Source: Pandoraea fibrosis
GTDB lineage: Bacteria; Pseudomonadota; Gammaproteobacteria; Burkholderiales; Burkholderiaceae
Assembly (NCBI RefSeq): GCF_000807775.2
Contig: NZ_CP047385.1
Span: 2,418,001-2,482,000 of the forward strand
DNA: 64,000 nucleotides
Direction: 5' to 3'
In this document: piece by piece, positions 17,397 through 26,657 of the stretch
Position numbering within the stretch: the first letter of the stretch is position 1
Layout: each line of letters starts with the position of its first letter
Position numbers and translations under genes: made by a program
The notes under the pieces: model-generated
Databases searched by the model: none
What the model was told of the DNA's origin: nothing
What the model saw: the letters and a program-made list of their open reading frames with translations, nothing else

Positions 17397-18452
17397 GTGG
17401 CAGACATACGGGACGTGGCGCAGCGCGCGGGGTGTTCGATTGCGACGGTGTCGCGTGCCCTCAATTCGCCGCAATTGGTCCGTCCCGAGACGCTGGCCCG
17501 CGTGCAGGCGGCGGCTGCCGAGCTCAAATTCCGTCCCAATGCGTTGGGCCGCCAGTTGCGCGGCGAGCGCACGGGGTTGATCGGTGTGATGCTGCCGACG
17601 CTGGGCAATCCGGTGTTCGCCGATTGTCTGGAAGGGATCGAAGCCGCCATCGACGGCACCGGGCGCCGTTTGCTGCTCGTCACCACCCAGTACGACCCCG
17701 AGCGTGAGCGCAACGCCATCGAGACTCTGCTGCAACAGCGGGTGGACGGCCTGCTGCTCACGCTCGCCGACGCCGAACACAGCGCGCTCATCGACGATCT
17801 CGCCGCCGAAGGCGTGGCGTGTCAGCTTGTCTACAACGATGCCCCCGAGCGGCCCTGCGTGTCGGTGAACAACCGGGCTGCCGCCGCACAGGGCGTGGCC
17901 ATGCTGATCGAGGCGGGGCATCGCGACATCGTGATGGTGACCGGGGCGCTGCATGCGTCCGATCGCGCCAAGCGCCGTTATCTCGGTTATGGCGACGCCA
18001 TGCAAGCCGCCGGCCTGACGCCGCTGCCGGCGTTCGAAATCGATTTCAACAGCGGGGCACGCGGTGAGCGGGTGCGCGAATGGCTGGCGCAGCGCGAGCG
18101 CGACGGCGCACGCCCCACGGCCCTGTTCTGCTCCAACGATCTGCTGGCGCTTGGCGTGATGCGTGCATTGCGCGAGGCGGGGCTGCGCGTGCCCGACGAC
18201 ATGTCGGTGCTCGGCTTCGACGGTCTGGCCGTGGGCGAACTGCTCTCGCCGACGCTCGCCACGGTCGTGCAGCCCAGCGTCGACATCGGCCGTCACGCGG
18301 CGCAACGACTGCTCGCACAGATCGAGGGGCGCGATGGACGCACCGGAGTCGCAACGACATTGCCTGACGCTTCGCTCGGGCAGGCGCTGATCCTGCCGCA
18401 CGAGATTCGTCGCGGCGGCACGGTAGCCGCGCCGCCGGGCAAGCCTCGCTGA
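17397..18452 (+). CDS. LacI family transcriptional regulator
   Basis: 351 residues. The N-terminal HTH VADIRDVAQRAGCSIATVS with SRALNSPQLVRPETLARV is classic LacI, followed by a periplasmic-binding-like effector domain (GLIGVMLPTLGNPVFAD, ALFCSNDLLALGVM, DMSVLGFDG). GTG 17397 is the start: AAGGAG at 17385-17390 is six bases upstream and the HTH begins at once. The longer frame to 17094 covers the operator region. It probably controls the downstream ABC transporter and phosphodiesterase genes. Confidence 0.93.
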   Translation: MADIRDVAQRAGCSIATVSRALNSPQLVRPETLARVQAAAAELKFRPNALGRQLRGERTGLIGVMLPTLGNPVFADCLEGIEAAIDGTGRRLLLVTTQYDPERERNAIETLLQQRVDGLLLTLADAEHSALIDDLAAEGVACQLVYNDAPERPCVSVNNRAAAAQGVAMLIEAGHRDIVMVTGALHASDRAKRRYLGYGDAMQAAGLTPLPAFEIDFNSGARGERVREWLAQRERDGARPTALFCSNDLLALGVMRALREAGLRVPDDMSVLGFDGLAVGELLSPTLATVVQPSVDIGRHAAQRLLAQIEGRDGRTGVATTLPDASLGQALILPHEIRRGGTVAAPPGKPR

Positions 18453-18636
18453 GGTGGTATCGGAACGGATCGAACGGATTTGCAGGAAAAGCACTAGCAA
18501 GGAAAGTGGCTGACGACTGGCTCCGACAAAGAGAGTGCAGCGCCGGCCGAGGCAATCAGGCATCCGGCCGCGAGGCCCGCACTTATCCGGCAGCACGCCG
18601 TGCCGCCAACGCTCAGACATTCAGGAGCCCATAGAA

Positions 18637-19650
18637 ATGAAGCTTTGGATCACCCGCGCCGCTCGCACGCTGGCGCTTTTCACCCTGCTCGGTGCTGGCG
18701 CCGCGCACGCCCAGCAGACCGCCATCTGCTACAACTGCCCGCCGGAATGGGCGGACTGGGCCGGTCAGGTCAAGGCCATCGCACAGGACACCGGCATTCG
18801 CGTGCCGCTCGATAACAAGAACTCCGGCCAGGCTGTGGCGCAGTTGATCGCGGAACAGAAGGCGCCGGTGGCCGACATCGTGTATCTCGGCATCACTTCC
18901 GCTATCGAAGCCAGCAAGAAGGGGCTGCTCGCGCCGTACAAACCGGCGAACTGGGATCAGGTGCCGGCAAACCTGAAGGATCCGAACGGCATGTGGACCA
19001 CGATCCACTCGGGCACGGTGGGCTTCTTCGTGAACCGCGACGCCCTGGAAGGCAAGCCGGTGCCGCGTTCGTGGGCCGACCTGCTCAAGCCGGAGTATCG
19101 CGGCATGGTGGGGTATCTGGATCCGAGCAGTGCATTCGCCGGCTATGCCGCCGCGATCGCCGCCAATCAGGCGCTCGGCGGTTCGATGGACAACTTTGGC
19201 CCGGCCATCGGCTTCTTCCAGAAGCTCAAGGCCAACGCGCCCATCGTGCCGAAGCAAACGGCCTATGCCCGCGTGCTCTCGGGTGAGATCCCCATCCTCA
19301 TCGACTTCGACTTCAACGCCTACCGCGCGATCTACAAGGACCGCGCCAACGTGCAGTTCGTGATTCCGATGGAAGGCACGGTGTCGCTGCCTTACGTGAT
19401 CGCACTCGTGAAGAACGCACCGCACGCCGACAACGGCAAGAAGGTCATCGACTACACGCTGTCCGACAAGGGCCAGGCACATTGGGCGCAAGCGTTCCTG
19501 CGTCCGGTGCGTGCCAGCACGATGCCAGCTGATGTGGCTGCGAAGTTCCTGCCCGCAACCGACTATGCCCGCGTGAAGCCGGTCGATCTGCAGAAGCTCG
19601 CCGCGCAGCAGGACGCGTTCGGCCAGCAGTATCTGAAGAACGTGCGCTAA
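18637..19650 (+). CDS. ABC transporter substrate-binding protein (polyamine/AEP/iron-type fold)
   Basis: 337 residues. Signal peptide ending GAAHA-Q near residue 24, then a type II binding protein fold related to PotD, PhnS and AfuA families (QAVAQLIAEQKAPVADIVYL, MVGYLDPSS, IDFDFNAYR). An unusual pair of Cys lies right after the cleavage site (AICYNCPPEW). AGGAG precedes ATG 18637 by nine bases. Forty bases separate it from the permease gene. Ligand unknown; the phosphodiesterase at the end of the operon hints at a phosphorus-containing compound. Confidence 0.85.
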   Translation: MKLWITRAARTLALFTLLGAGAAHAQQTAICYNCPPEWADWAGQVKAIAQDTGIRVPLDNKNSGQAVAQLIAEQKAPVADIVYLGITSAIEASKKGLLAPYKPANWDQVPANLKDPNGMWTTIHSGTVGFFVNRDALEGKPVPRSWADLLKPEYRGMVGYLDPSSAFAGYAAAIAANQALGGSMDNFGPAIGFFQKLKANAPIVPKQTAYARVLSGEIPILIDFDFNAYRAIYKDRANVQFVIPMEGTVSLPYVIALVKNAPHADNGKKVIDYTLSDKGQAHWAQAFLRPVRASTMPADVAAKFLPATDYARVKPVDLQKLAAQQDAFGQQYLKNVR

Positions 19651-19690
19651 GCACGGAAATGTCCAACGAGGAAGAGGAGCAAAGCAAGCG

Positions 19691-20515
19691 ATGCGTGACC
19701 TGACCCTGCCGCGCGGCTGGCGCGTGGCACTTCTGCTACCGGCGCTGGCGGTTTTTCTGGCGTTCTGGCTATTGCCGATGGCCGCCCTTGTGCAGGTGAG
19801 CGGCGACGGTCACGCGTTCGAGACCTATCGCGCGATTCTCACCAACGCGCGTTATCTCGATAGCCTGTGGCAGACCGTCGTGCTCTCGGCGCTGGTCACC
19901 CTTGCCACGCTGGCGTTGTCGCTTGTGGCGGGCCTCTTCCTCACCCGTCATGACTTTCCGGGGAAATCGATCCTCGTGTCGATGCTGACGCTGCCGTTGG
20001 CGTTCCCCGGCGTGGTGGTCGGTTTCATGGTCATCATGCTCGCGGGACGTCAGGGCCTGATCGGCGATCTGTCGACCAAGCTCATCGGGCACAAGCTCGT
20101 GTTCGCGTATTCGCTCGCGGGCTTGTTCCTCGGTTACCTGTATTTCTCGATTCCCCGCGTGATTCTCGCAGTGATGGCCGCGGCGGAATCGCTCGACCAT
20201 TCGCTCACGGAGGCCGCCGCATCGCTCGGCGCGGGGCCGTTCGCCATTGCCCGCGACGTCACGTTGCCCGCGCTGGCACCTGCACTGATCGCTTCGGGCG
20301 CGATGTGTTTCGCGACCTCGGTCGGTGCGTTCGGTACGGCGTTTACGCTCGCCACCGACATCGATGTGCTGCCGATGACCATCTACACCGAGTTCACGCT
20401 CAACGCCAATGTCGCGACGGCGGCGGCGCTCTCGGTCATTCTCGGCATCGTGACGTGGGCGGTGCTCATGCTCGCCCGCAATTTCACGGGGCAGGCTGTC
20501 GCCGCCGGAGGTTGA
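19691..20515 (+). CDS. ABC transporter permease, subunit 1
   Basis: 274 residues, six predicted membrane segments. It has the EAA loop of binding-protein-dependent permeases: LTEAAASLGAGPFAIARDVTLP. It is closest in style to the PotB/PhnU class. It ends 5 bases before the second permease gene, indicating tight coupling. Confidence 0.88.
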   Translation: MRDLTLPRGWRVALLLPALAVFLAFWLLPMAALVQVSGDGHAFETYRAILTNARYLDSLWQTVVLSALVTLATLALSLVAGLFLTRHDFPGKSILVSMLTLPLAFPGVVVGFMVIMLAGRQGLIGDLSTKLIGHKLVFAYSLAGLFLGYLYFSIPRVILAVMAAAESLDHSLTEAAASLGAGPFAIARDVTLPALAPALIASGAMCFATSVGAFGTAFTLATDIDVLPMTIYTEFTLNANVATAAALSVILGIVTWAVLMLARNFTGQAVAAGG

Positions 20516-20520
20516 TCCGC

Positions 20521-21336
20521 ATGCTCAAGAAAACCCTTTTCACGCTGCAACTGCTGCTCACGTTGCTGATGTGCGCGTTCCTGTTGATCCCCGTGGGCAT
20601 GTCGATTCTCGCGGGGCTGTCGGTGAACTATTTCCGTGGTCCGTCGGCCGGCCTCACGTTCAAGTGGGTGATTCAGGTCTGGCAGGACTATCACGACGCC
20701 ATTCTGAATTCGTTGTACGTCGGCGGTGCCACGCTTGTTCTGGTCACGCTGCTCGGCGTGCCGGCCGGTTACGTGCTGGCGCGCTGGCAGAGTCGCTTTG
20801 CGCGCTGGATCGAAGAACTGCTGACGCTGCCCATCGCCCTGCCGGGGCTGGCCAGTGCGCTCGCGCTGATCAGCGTGTACGGCGGCATGCGCGGCTTTCG
20901 GGAAAGTCTGGCGTTCATCGTGGTCGGGCACGTCATTTTTACGTTGCCGTTCATGGTGCGCGCCGTGGCCGCCGCATGCGCGGACTCGCGCATCAAGTTG
21001 ATGGAAGAGGGCGCGGCGAGCCTCGGTGCGAGCTTCCTGCGCCGCTTCATGACCGTGGTGCTGCCCAATATCCGTAGCGAAATCGTGGCGGCCGCGCTCA
21101 TCGTGGTGACGCTCTCGCTCGGTGAGTTCAACCTGACGTGGATGCTCCACACCCCCGATACCAAGACGCTGCCGGTGGGGCTGGCGGACGCCTACGCGTC
21201 GCTGCGCCTGGAGATCGGTAGCGCCTACACGGCCGTGTTTTTCGTGTTGATCGTGCCGCTGCTCGTCGTCATGCAGATGACGGCCCAGCGCGCGAAGGTG
21301 TCGGGCGGGAAGACATCGGCGCGAGGCCGTACCTGA
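20521..21336 (+). CDS. ABC transporter permease, subunit 2
   Basis: 271 residues, six membrane segments, EAA-like loop MEEGAASLGASFLRRFMTVVLP. ATG 20521 follows the first permease by 5 bases; the longer frame from 20305 is a shadow inside it. It resembles the PotC/PhnV class and forms the channel together with subunit 1. Confidence 0.88.
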   Translation: MLKKTLFTLQLLLTLLMCAFLLIPVGMSILAGLSVNYFRGPSAGLTFKWVIQVWQDYHDAILNSLYVGGATLVLVTLLGVPAGYVLARWQSRFARWIEELLTLPIALPGLASALALISVYGGMRGFRESLAFIVVGHVIFTLPFMVRAVAAACADSRIKLMEEGAASLGASFLRRFMTVVLPNIRSEIVAAALIVVTLSLGEFNLTWMLHTPDTKTLPVGLADAYASLRLEIGSAYTAVFFVLIVPLLVVMQMTAQRAKVSGGKTSARGRT

Positions 21337-21376
21337 TCCCGACGGCTGCATTGCACGCCTACCGAATGCCAAGGAT

Positions 21377-22426
21377 ATGACGATGAAACTGACCTCCATC
21401 CCGATTCATCTCGAACGCTGTGCCAAGACGTTCAACGGCAACACCGTGTTGCAGCCGCTCGATCTGACGATCGGGGCCGGCGAGACGTTGGTGTTGCTCG
21501 GCCCGTCGGGTTGCGGCAAGACCACCACCCTGCGCATGATCGCCGGACTCGAGCGCCCTGACGCGGGGGGCCGCGTGCGCTTCGGCGACGAAGACGTCAC
21601 GCGCTTGCCCATCGAGAAGCGTCGCGTGGGCATGGTGTTCCAGAACTACGCCCTGTTCCCGAATTTCACGGTGCGGGGCAATGTTGCCTACGGCCTGAAG
21701 CTGCGCGGATTACCGTCGGCACAGATCGACAAGCGCGTGAACGAACTGCTCGACCTTGTGCATCTCACGCCCTTCGCCGATCGCGCCATTGCGCAACTCT
21801 CCGGCGGTCAGAAGCAGCGCGTGGCGTTGGCTCGCGCGCTCGCACCGGAGCCGCGCGTGCTGTTGCTCGACGAGCCGCTCACTGCCCTGGACGCGAAGCT
21901 GCGCGAGACGGTGCGCGCCGATATGGACCGTCTGCTGCGCGGACTGGGCGTGACCACCGTGTACGTCACGCACGATCAGGACGAGGCCATGGCGCTGGGC
22001 GATCGCATCGTGGTGATGAGCGCAGGCCGTATCGAACAGATCGGCGCGCCGCGCGACATTTACTACCAACCGGCCTCGCGTCACGTGGCGAACTTCGTCG
22101 GCACGCTCAACCGTCTGGCCGGCGTGTGGCGCGATGGGCATTTCCATCTGGAAGGCGGTCGTGTTGCCTGTCCGGATGTGCGCTCCGATGTGGAGGAACT
22201 GTACTTCCGTCCGGAAGACGCCATCGTGGTGCCCGCCGGCGATGCGCCGCTCGTCGGACGTGTCGATGAAGTGCAGTTCCTTGGCGATCGCACGCGTCTG
22301 ACCTTGAGCGGCGTGTCTGCGGCAGGTCCGGTGCTGGTCGAAGTTTCCAGCCGTCGCGAGTGTCGCGTCGGCGATCAGGTGGGCCTGTCGCTGCCCGCCG
22401 CCCATGTTTTTTCGCTTCACGGATAA
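21377..22426 (+). CDS. ABC transporter ATP-binding protein with TOBE domain
   Basis: 349 residues. Walker A GPSGCGKTTT, Q-loop VFQNYALFPNFTV, signature LSGGQKQRVALARAL, Walker B LLLDEPLTALD, H-loop YVTHDQDEA, then a C-terminal TOBE region (YFRPEDAIVV...). PotA/PhnT/UgpC class. ATG 21383 is an alternative start with better spacing to AAGGA. Seven bases separate it from the phosphodiesterase gene. Confidence 0.92.
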   Translation: MTMKLTSIPIHLERCAKTFNGNTVLQPLDLTIGAGETLVLLGPSGCGKTTTLRMIAGLERPDAGGRVRFGDEDVTRLPIEKRRVGMVFQNYALFPNFTVRGNVAYGLKLRGLPSAQIDKRVNELLDLVHLTPFADRAIAQLSGGQKQRVALARALAPEPRVLLLDEPLTALDAKLRETVRADMDRLLRGLGVTTVYVTHDQDEAMALGDRIVVMSAGRIEQIGAPRDIYYQPASRHVANFVGTLNRLAGVWRDGHFHLEGGRVACPDVRSDVEELYFRPEDAIVVPAGDAPLVGRVDEVQFLGDRTRLTLSGVSAAGPVLVEVSSRRECRVGDQVGLSLPAAHVFSLHG

Positions 22427-22433
22427 TCCGCAC

Positions 22434-23261
22434 ATGCTGTTCGCGCAAATCAGCGATCTTCACATCAAACGGCCCGGCAAGCTGGCCTATCGGCGCGTGG
22501 ATACCGCCGCCTATCTCGAACGCTGCGTGGCGCGTCTGAACGCGCTGGCGCCGCGTCCCGACTTCGTTGTGCTGACGGGCGATCTCGTCGACTTCGGTGC
22601 ACGCGAGGAGTACGAACACCTGCGCCGTTTGCTCACGCCGCTGCAAATTCCGTACTACCTAGTGATCGGCAATCACGACGGACGCGATGCCCTGCGCGAA
22701 GTGTTCCCGGAGCATGCCTATCTCGGCAAACCGGGTGGGTTTGTGCAATACACGGCCATGTTCGGGCCGCTGCGACTCGTGGCGCTCGATACGCAGGATC
22801 CGCCACACGGCGGAGGCAAGCTGTGTGGCGAGCGTCTCGAATGGCTGGAGGCGACGCTGGCGAGCGATACCGCTACGCCAACGGTGATCGCGATGCATCA
22901 CCCGCCGTTTGCCTGCGGTATCGAGCACATGGACATTCAGGCGCTCGACGTCGGCGATGCCGCGAAGCTCGCGGCCATCGTGCGCCGCTTCGACAACATC
23001 GAGCGAGTGATCTGCGGGCATGTGCACCGACCGATTCACACCCGCTTTGCCGGCACTGTCGCAAGCGTGTGTCCGTCGCCGGCGCATCAAGTGGCCCTCG
23101 ATCTGCGAGAGGGCGGGCCGTCGGCCTGGGTGCTCGATCCGCCGTCGTTCCAACTGCACCGGTTCACGCCGGCGACGGGGCTGGTCTCGCACCTCGCCTT
23201 CGTTGACGACGCCGGCGGTGCCCACCCGTTCTACGACGCGTCGGGCGCCTTGATCGACTGA
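22434..23261 (+). CDS. Binuclear metallophosphodiesterase, GpdQ-like
   Basis: 275 residues. All metal ligands of the calcineurin-like GpdQ class are present: Asp8 and His10 (ISDLH), Asp50 (LTGDLVD), Asn80-His81 (GNHD), His156 (MHHPPF), and His196/His198 (GHVHRP). GpdQ enzymes hydrolyse glycerophosphodiesters; cyclic-nucleotide phosphodiesterases (CpdA) share the fold. As the last gene of the ABC operon it probably processes the imported compound in the cytoplasm, as no signal peptide is seen. ATG 22434 is the first codon of the domain. Confidence 0.88.
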   Translation: MLFAQISDLHIKRPGKLAYRRVDTAAYLERCVARLNALAPRPDFVVLTGDLVDFGAREEYEHLRRLLTPLQIPYYLVIGNHDGRDALREVFPEHAYLGKPGGFVQYTAMFGPLRLVALDTQDPPHGGGKLCGERLEWLEATLASDTATPTVIAMHHPPFACGIEHMDIQALDVGDAAKLAAIVRRFDNIERVICGHVHRPIHTRFAGTVASVCPSPAHQVALDLREGGPSAWVLDPPSFQLHRFTPATGLVSHLAFVDDAGGAHPFYDASGALID

Positions 23262-23301
23262 GGTGTTTGCGTTGCGGCTGAGTCGCCGCATCGAGCAATC
23301 G

Positions 23302-23334
23302 CAAGGCCCCCGAATTGGGGGCCTTGTGTCGTTT
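23302..23334. terminator. Terminator between the phosphodiesterase and hmp genes
   Basis: CAAGGCCCCC / GGGGGCCTTG with loop GAATT. The T tail is weak (TGTCGTTT). The genes on either side converge, so it may serve both. Confidence 0.7.
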
Positions 23335-23348
23335 ACCGCCCTGAGAAC

Positions 23349-24551
23349 TTAAAGCAGATGGTCGAGGGCATCGGGGCCGAAGACCTCGCGATGCAGGCGC
23401 TCGGCGGGCACGCCGGCGTCGCGCAGAGCCCGCCATTGGGTCCGCATGAACGGCACGGGGCCGCACAGCAGGTAGTCGGCATCGGCGGGCAGGGCGAGAC
23501 GCGAGAGGTCCATCCGGCCAGCGAACGTATGCTCGGTATTGTCGCGCCCGGCACTTTGCGGTGTTTCGATGAACGTCGCCACACGCAGGTTCGGCAACTG
23601 CGTGGCGGCATGGGTCAGATGACGGCGCAGCGCGACGTGCGAGCTGTTACGTGCCGCATGGGCGAACACGATCTCGCGGCGCGAGCGTTTGGCGGCCAGC
23701 GTGGCGAGCATCGACATCATCGGCGTAATGCCCACGCCGGCGCTGAGCAGCACCAGCGGGTGGGCAGCATCGAGCGAGGTGGTGAATTCGCCGTAGGGCG
23801 GGCTCACAAGAATGCGATCTCCGGCCTTCAGATTGGCATGCAGCCAGTTCGATACCTGGCCGGCGGGTTTCGCATCGGCTGCGTCTTCGCGCTTGACGGT
23901 AATGCGCCAGTGGGGTGCGTCGGGGGCGTCGGACAAACTGTATTGACGGCGTTGTTGCAGACCGTCGGGCAGGGTGACACGGACGCTAATGTATTGTCCG
24001 GGGGCAAACTCACCCGGCGAGCCGCCTTCCGGAGTGCGCAGGTAGTACGAGACGATGTGCTCGGTCTCCCGGTCGACATCGGCCACGACCAGCTCACGCA
24101 GTGCGCCCAGCGGCGCGCGCGTGCGCTCCGACAGGCGTGCTTCGGCGCCGATCAGCTCGCCCGCAAGCAACCAGTACGCTTCGTCCCATGCGGCGATCAG
24201 TTCCGGTGTGGCGGCGTCGCCCAAGACGTCCTTGATCGCACCAAGCAGATAGCGGCCGACAATCGGATAGTGCGACGGCGTAATGCCGACCGAGGCGTGC
24301 TTGTGCACGATCCGCTCGAGTACCGGCCCGAGTGCTGCGGCGTTGTCGATGTTTGCGGCATACGCGAAGACTGCCGAGGCGAGCGATTGCTGCTGTGCGC
24401 CGCTCGCCTGATTCCCCATGTTGAAGAGATTGCGCAACTCAGGATGCGCTTCGAACATGCTCGCGTAAAAGTGACGCGTGATCGCAAGACCGTGTTCGCG
24501 CAGCACGGGAACGCTGGCGTCGATGTAGGGGCGGGAAGCAGCGGAAAGCAT
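23349..24551 (-). CDS. hmp: Flavohaemoglobin (nitric oxide dioxygenase)
   Basis: 400 residues, full length. The globin domain has proximal haem His85 (IVHKHASVGI) and distal Tyr29; then the FAD-binding motif RQYSLSDAP and the NAD-binding AGVGITPMMSML, ending with EVFGP. It converts NO and O2 to nitrate using NAD(P)H. Two NsrR-type boxes lie upstream (24572 and 24727), so induction by NO through loss of NsrR repression is expected. Single-gene unit. Confidence 0.97.
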   Translation of the reverse strand: MLSAASRPYIDASVPVLREHGLAITRHFYASMFEAHPELRNLFNMGNQASGAQQQSLASAVFAYAANIDNAAALGPVLERIVHKHASVGITPSHYPIVGRYLLGAIKDVLGDAATPELIAAWDEAYWLLAGELIGAEARLSERTRAPLGALRELVVADVDRETEHIVSYYLRTPEGGSPGEFAPGQYISVRVTLPDGLQQRRQYSLSDAPDAPHWRITVKREDAADAKPAGQVSNWLHANLKAGDRILVSPPYGEFTTSLDAAHPLVLLSAGVGITPMMSMLATLAAKRSRREIVFAHAARNSSHVALRRHLTHAATQLPNLRVATFIETPQSAGRDNTEHTFAGRMDLSRLALPADADYLLCGPVPFMRTQWRALRDAGVPAERLHREVFGPDALDHLL

Positions 24552-24571
24552 GGCAAGACTCCTGAGTTTAT

Positions 24572-24594
24572 AAGATGTAATTTAAATGCATCTT
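24572..24594 (-). promoter_or_regulatory. NsrR-type operator, proximal to hmp
   Basis: A 23-bp near-perfect dyad: AAGATG at the left end and CATCTT at the right end, with an AT-rich centre (TAATTTAAATG). It matches the NsrR consensus AAGATGC-N9-GCATCTT in form and sits 21 bases upstream of the hmp start. Confidence 0.8.
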
Positions 24595-24726
24595 TTTGGG
24601 CGTACTTGTGGGTGTTTCATGGACACCGCTCGACTCGCTCGGAGTTTCGCGGTGAGGCATTCGGTCGCCGGCGCCCCAAGGGCTCACGACACGACGACAA
24701 CAACAGGAGGCCGGCGAGGTGATTAT

Positions 24727-24749
24727 AAGATGCAAATGAAATGCATATT
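24727..24749 (-). promoter_or_regulatory. Second, weaker NsrR-type box
   Basis: Same 23-bp spacing, starting AAGATGCAAATG and ending AAATGCATATT, so the right half deviates in two positions. It lies 155 bases upstream of the first box and overlaps the stop of the ankyrin gene by two bases. Confidence 0.55.
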
Positions 24750-26514
24750 ATAGAGATGCGGCGGAATGTCGCATTGGCGCGTCTGTCGGTTGCGCGTTGG
24801 ACTGGCGGCGCTGGGTGACGGTCTCAATCGCACGTTTTCGCGTGGTGGCGATCATGGCGAGGCCGGCGCGCGCGAATTGACTATGCTCAGCCGACAGCAG
24901 CGAGAGTGCCGTCACCCCGGATCGATTGGGGCGCGTGGGGTCGCCCTCGTATCGCATTGCGACGGTGAGCATGTAGCTGGCGAGCGTTGCACACTCCGGC
25001 ACGCGCGTCGCGGCAGCCAGCTCATGCATCAGCGTATTGCCGTCACGCGCCGGGTCGTTGGCGTTCGGACATAGGGCGAGCAGGACTTCCGCCGCGCCGC
25101 AGTAGCCGCGTCGTGTCAGCCACATGACGGGGAGTGTGCCGTCCCGATGCCGTCGTCCCAGATCCGCGCCGTTGCTCTGGAGCGACATCCCCAATTGAAA
25201 CAGGGACTCGCAGGGAAGTAGGGGATCGTTCCCTCGTGAGTAGAGTCGGTTGGCTTCCGTTGCGAAGGCGGCGACGAAGGGCGGGAGCTGGCTGTTGGGG
25301 TGCTTCGCCCGGGACGCCGAGGTGTCCAGGATTCGGCGTCCCGCGCGCTCTCGCGCCGAGGCGATCATCGTCTGGGTGAGGCGAAGGTACTGGGAGAGGC
25401 TGGCGGGGATCAGCGAGCGAGCCGTTATGCCATCGAAGCTCGGTTGGTCGAGATCGCCACCGTGACGCAGGGTCAGGGTAAGCAGGAAGAAGGCGGAGAA
25501 TGCATGCCGTGCCTGGTGTGTCGCGGCGGCGAGGTAGTGCATGAGGGTATTGCCGTTGAGATTGCCTGCGGTGGCGTTGCAGTCGACGCCGGACGAAAGC
25601 AGGGCTTCCGCCGCCGCACAATAACCGTTGAGGGCGAGTAGCATGACCGGCGGCGAGCCCGTCCGGTCGGGCTGCGAGAGGCGAGCGCCGTGCGAGCGGA
25701 GCATTGCGCAGAGTTGATGGAGCGACGCATGCGGGGTCAGCAAATCATGCCCGGCCAGACGCAGACGCTCGGCTTGCGCGGCCATGGCGGTAGCCACCAG
25801 CGGAATGCCGTGTGCGGTGAGCTGATTGGGGTCTGAGCCGTATTCCAGAATCGAGGGCAGCCATTCCGGGGCGACCTGACTGCACAGATGAGACAGGGGA
25901 AGGTGGTAGCTTCCGGGGACCTCCGACGCGGGGACGTCGTTGGTCCTGTCGCGACCGCAGACGACCAGCACTTTGAGTGCCGAAGCGATCGATACCTCCG
26001 GTTCGGTGGGCGTGGCCTCGTGCAGAATCGTGTCGACGAAGACGCTCGGATACGCCGATGGCGATGCGGCAAACCGAAGCCAAAGTTGCAGGCCCTCGTC
26101 GCTCATGAGGATGGGGGCGTCGTCTGGGCGCAGGTTTCGGCGTCGTATCGGGTCGAGGAAGATGCCGGCTTCGTCCAGTCTGGCGAGCGTTCTTTCTTTC
26201 GGCGGCGTGCTGAACAGGGTCGCCATCGTAAAGGCCAATCCCCCGGGGTGGCCGTCGCTCGCAACGCGGCAACTGTCGAGCAGCTCTTTGCCGGCTGTTG
26301 TGGTGGTACTTATCAACGTCTCCCACACGTCTCTGGATGAACATTGCTCGTTGCGTTTGGCGAGCAGCAGTTGATCGAGTGACATGTCGGACAGGGAGGG
26401 AAGCGCGGCGGTGGACGCGAGGGGATGGATCTCCGGCCCGGGCGAGCGTGTCGGGTGCGAGGGGGAGGTGGTACTCGAGAGTGGAGATATCGCGGTGACA
26501 GGGGATTGCGGCAT
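24748..26514 (-). CDS. Ankyrin-like repeat protein, long paralogue (candidate secreted effector)
   Basis: 588 residues. The first ~35 residues are rich in Ser, Thr and Pro, as in type III secretion signals. A middle region is shared with the next gene upstream: SDEGLQLWLRFAASPSAY, GRDRTN, and PLSHLCSQVAPEWL. The C-terminal half holds ankyrin-type units with the GNTLMHYLAAAT and GNTLMHELAAAT helices. A ~170-residue unit is duplicated inside this protein: HGARLSQPDRTGSPPVMLL...AAAEALL and NGADLGRRHRDGTLPVMWL...GAAEVLL. No signal peptide, membrane segment or catalytic motif is seen. Effector status is inferred. Confidence 0.7.
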   Translation of the reverse strand: MPQSPVTAISPLSSTTSPSHPTRSPGPEIHPLASTAALPSLSDMSLDQLLLAKRNEQCSSRDVWETLISTTTTAGKELLDSCRVASDGHPGGLAFTMATLFSTPPKERTLARLDEAGIFLDPIRRRNLRPDDAPILMSDEGLQLWLRFAASPSAYPSVFVDTILHEATPTEPEVSIASALKVLVVCGRDRTNDVPASEVPGSYHLPLSHLCSQVAPEWLPSILEYGSDPNQLTAHGIPLVATAMAAQAERLRLAGHDLLTPHASLHQLCAMLRSHGARLSQPDRTGSPPVMLLALNGYCAAAEALLSSGVDCNATAGNLNGNTLMHYLAAATHQARHAFSAFFLLTLTLRHGGDLDQPSFDGITARSLIPASLSQYLRLTQTMIASARERAGRRILDTSASRAKHPNSQLPPFVAAFATEANRLYSRGNDPLLPCESLFQLGMSLQSNGADLGRRHRDGTLPVMWLTRRGYCGAAEVLLALCPNANDPARDGNTLMHELAAATRVPECATLASYMLTVAMRYEGDPTRPNRSGVTALSLLSAEHSQFARAGLAMIATTRKRAIETVTQRRQSNAQPTDAPMRHSAASL

Positions 26515-26657
26515 GGGGATGTGGGGACGGGGAATCTAGGGACGTGGCGCATTCGGTGGCGAGCACGCGGGCGCCAGGCACGCAACTGGAAGTGGCCTGC
26601 GAGATCGCGTTGGGCCGATACTGGCAATGGGTGTCCGATGTCTTGTGGGTGTGCAGG

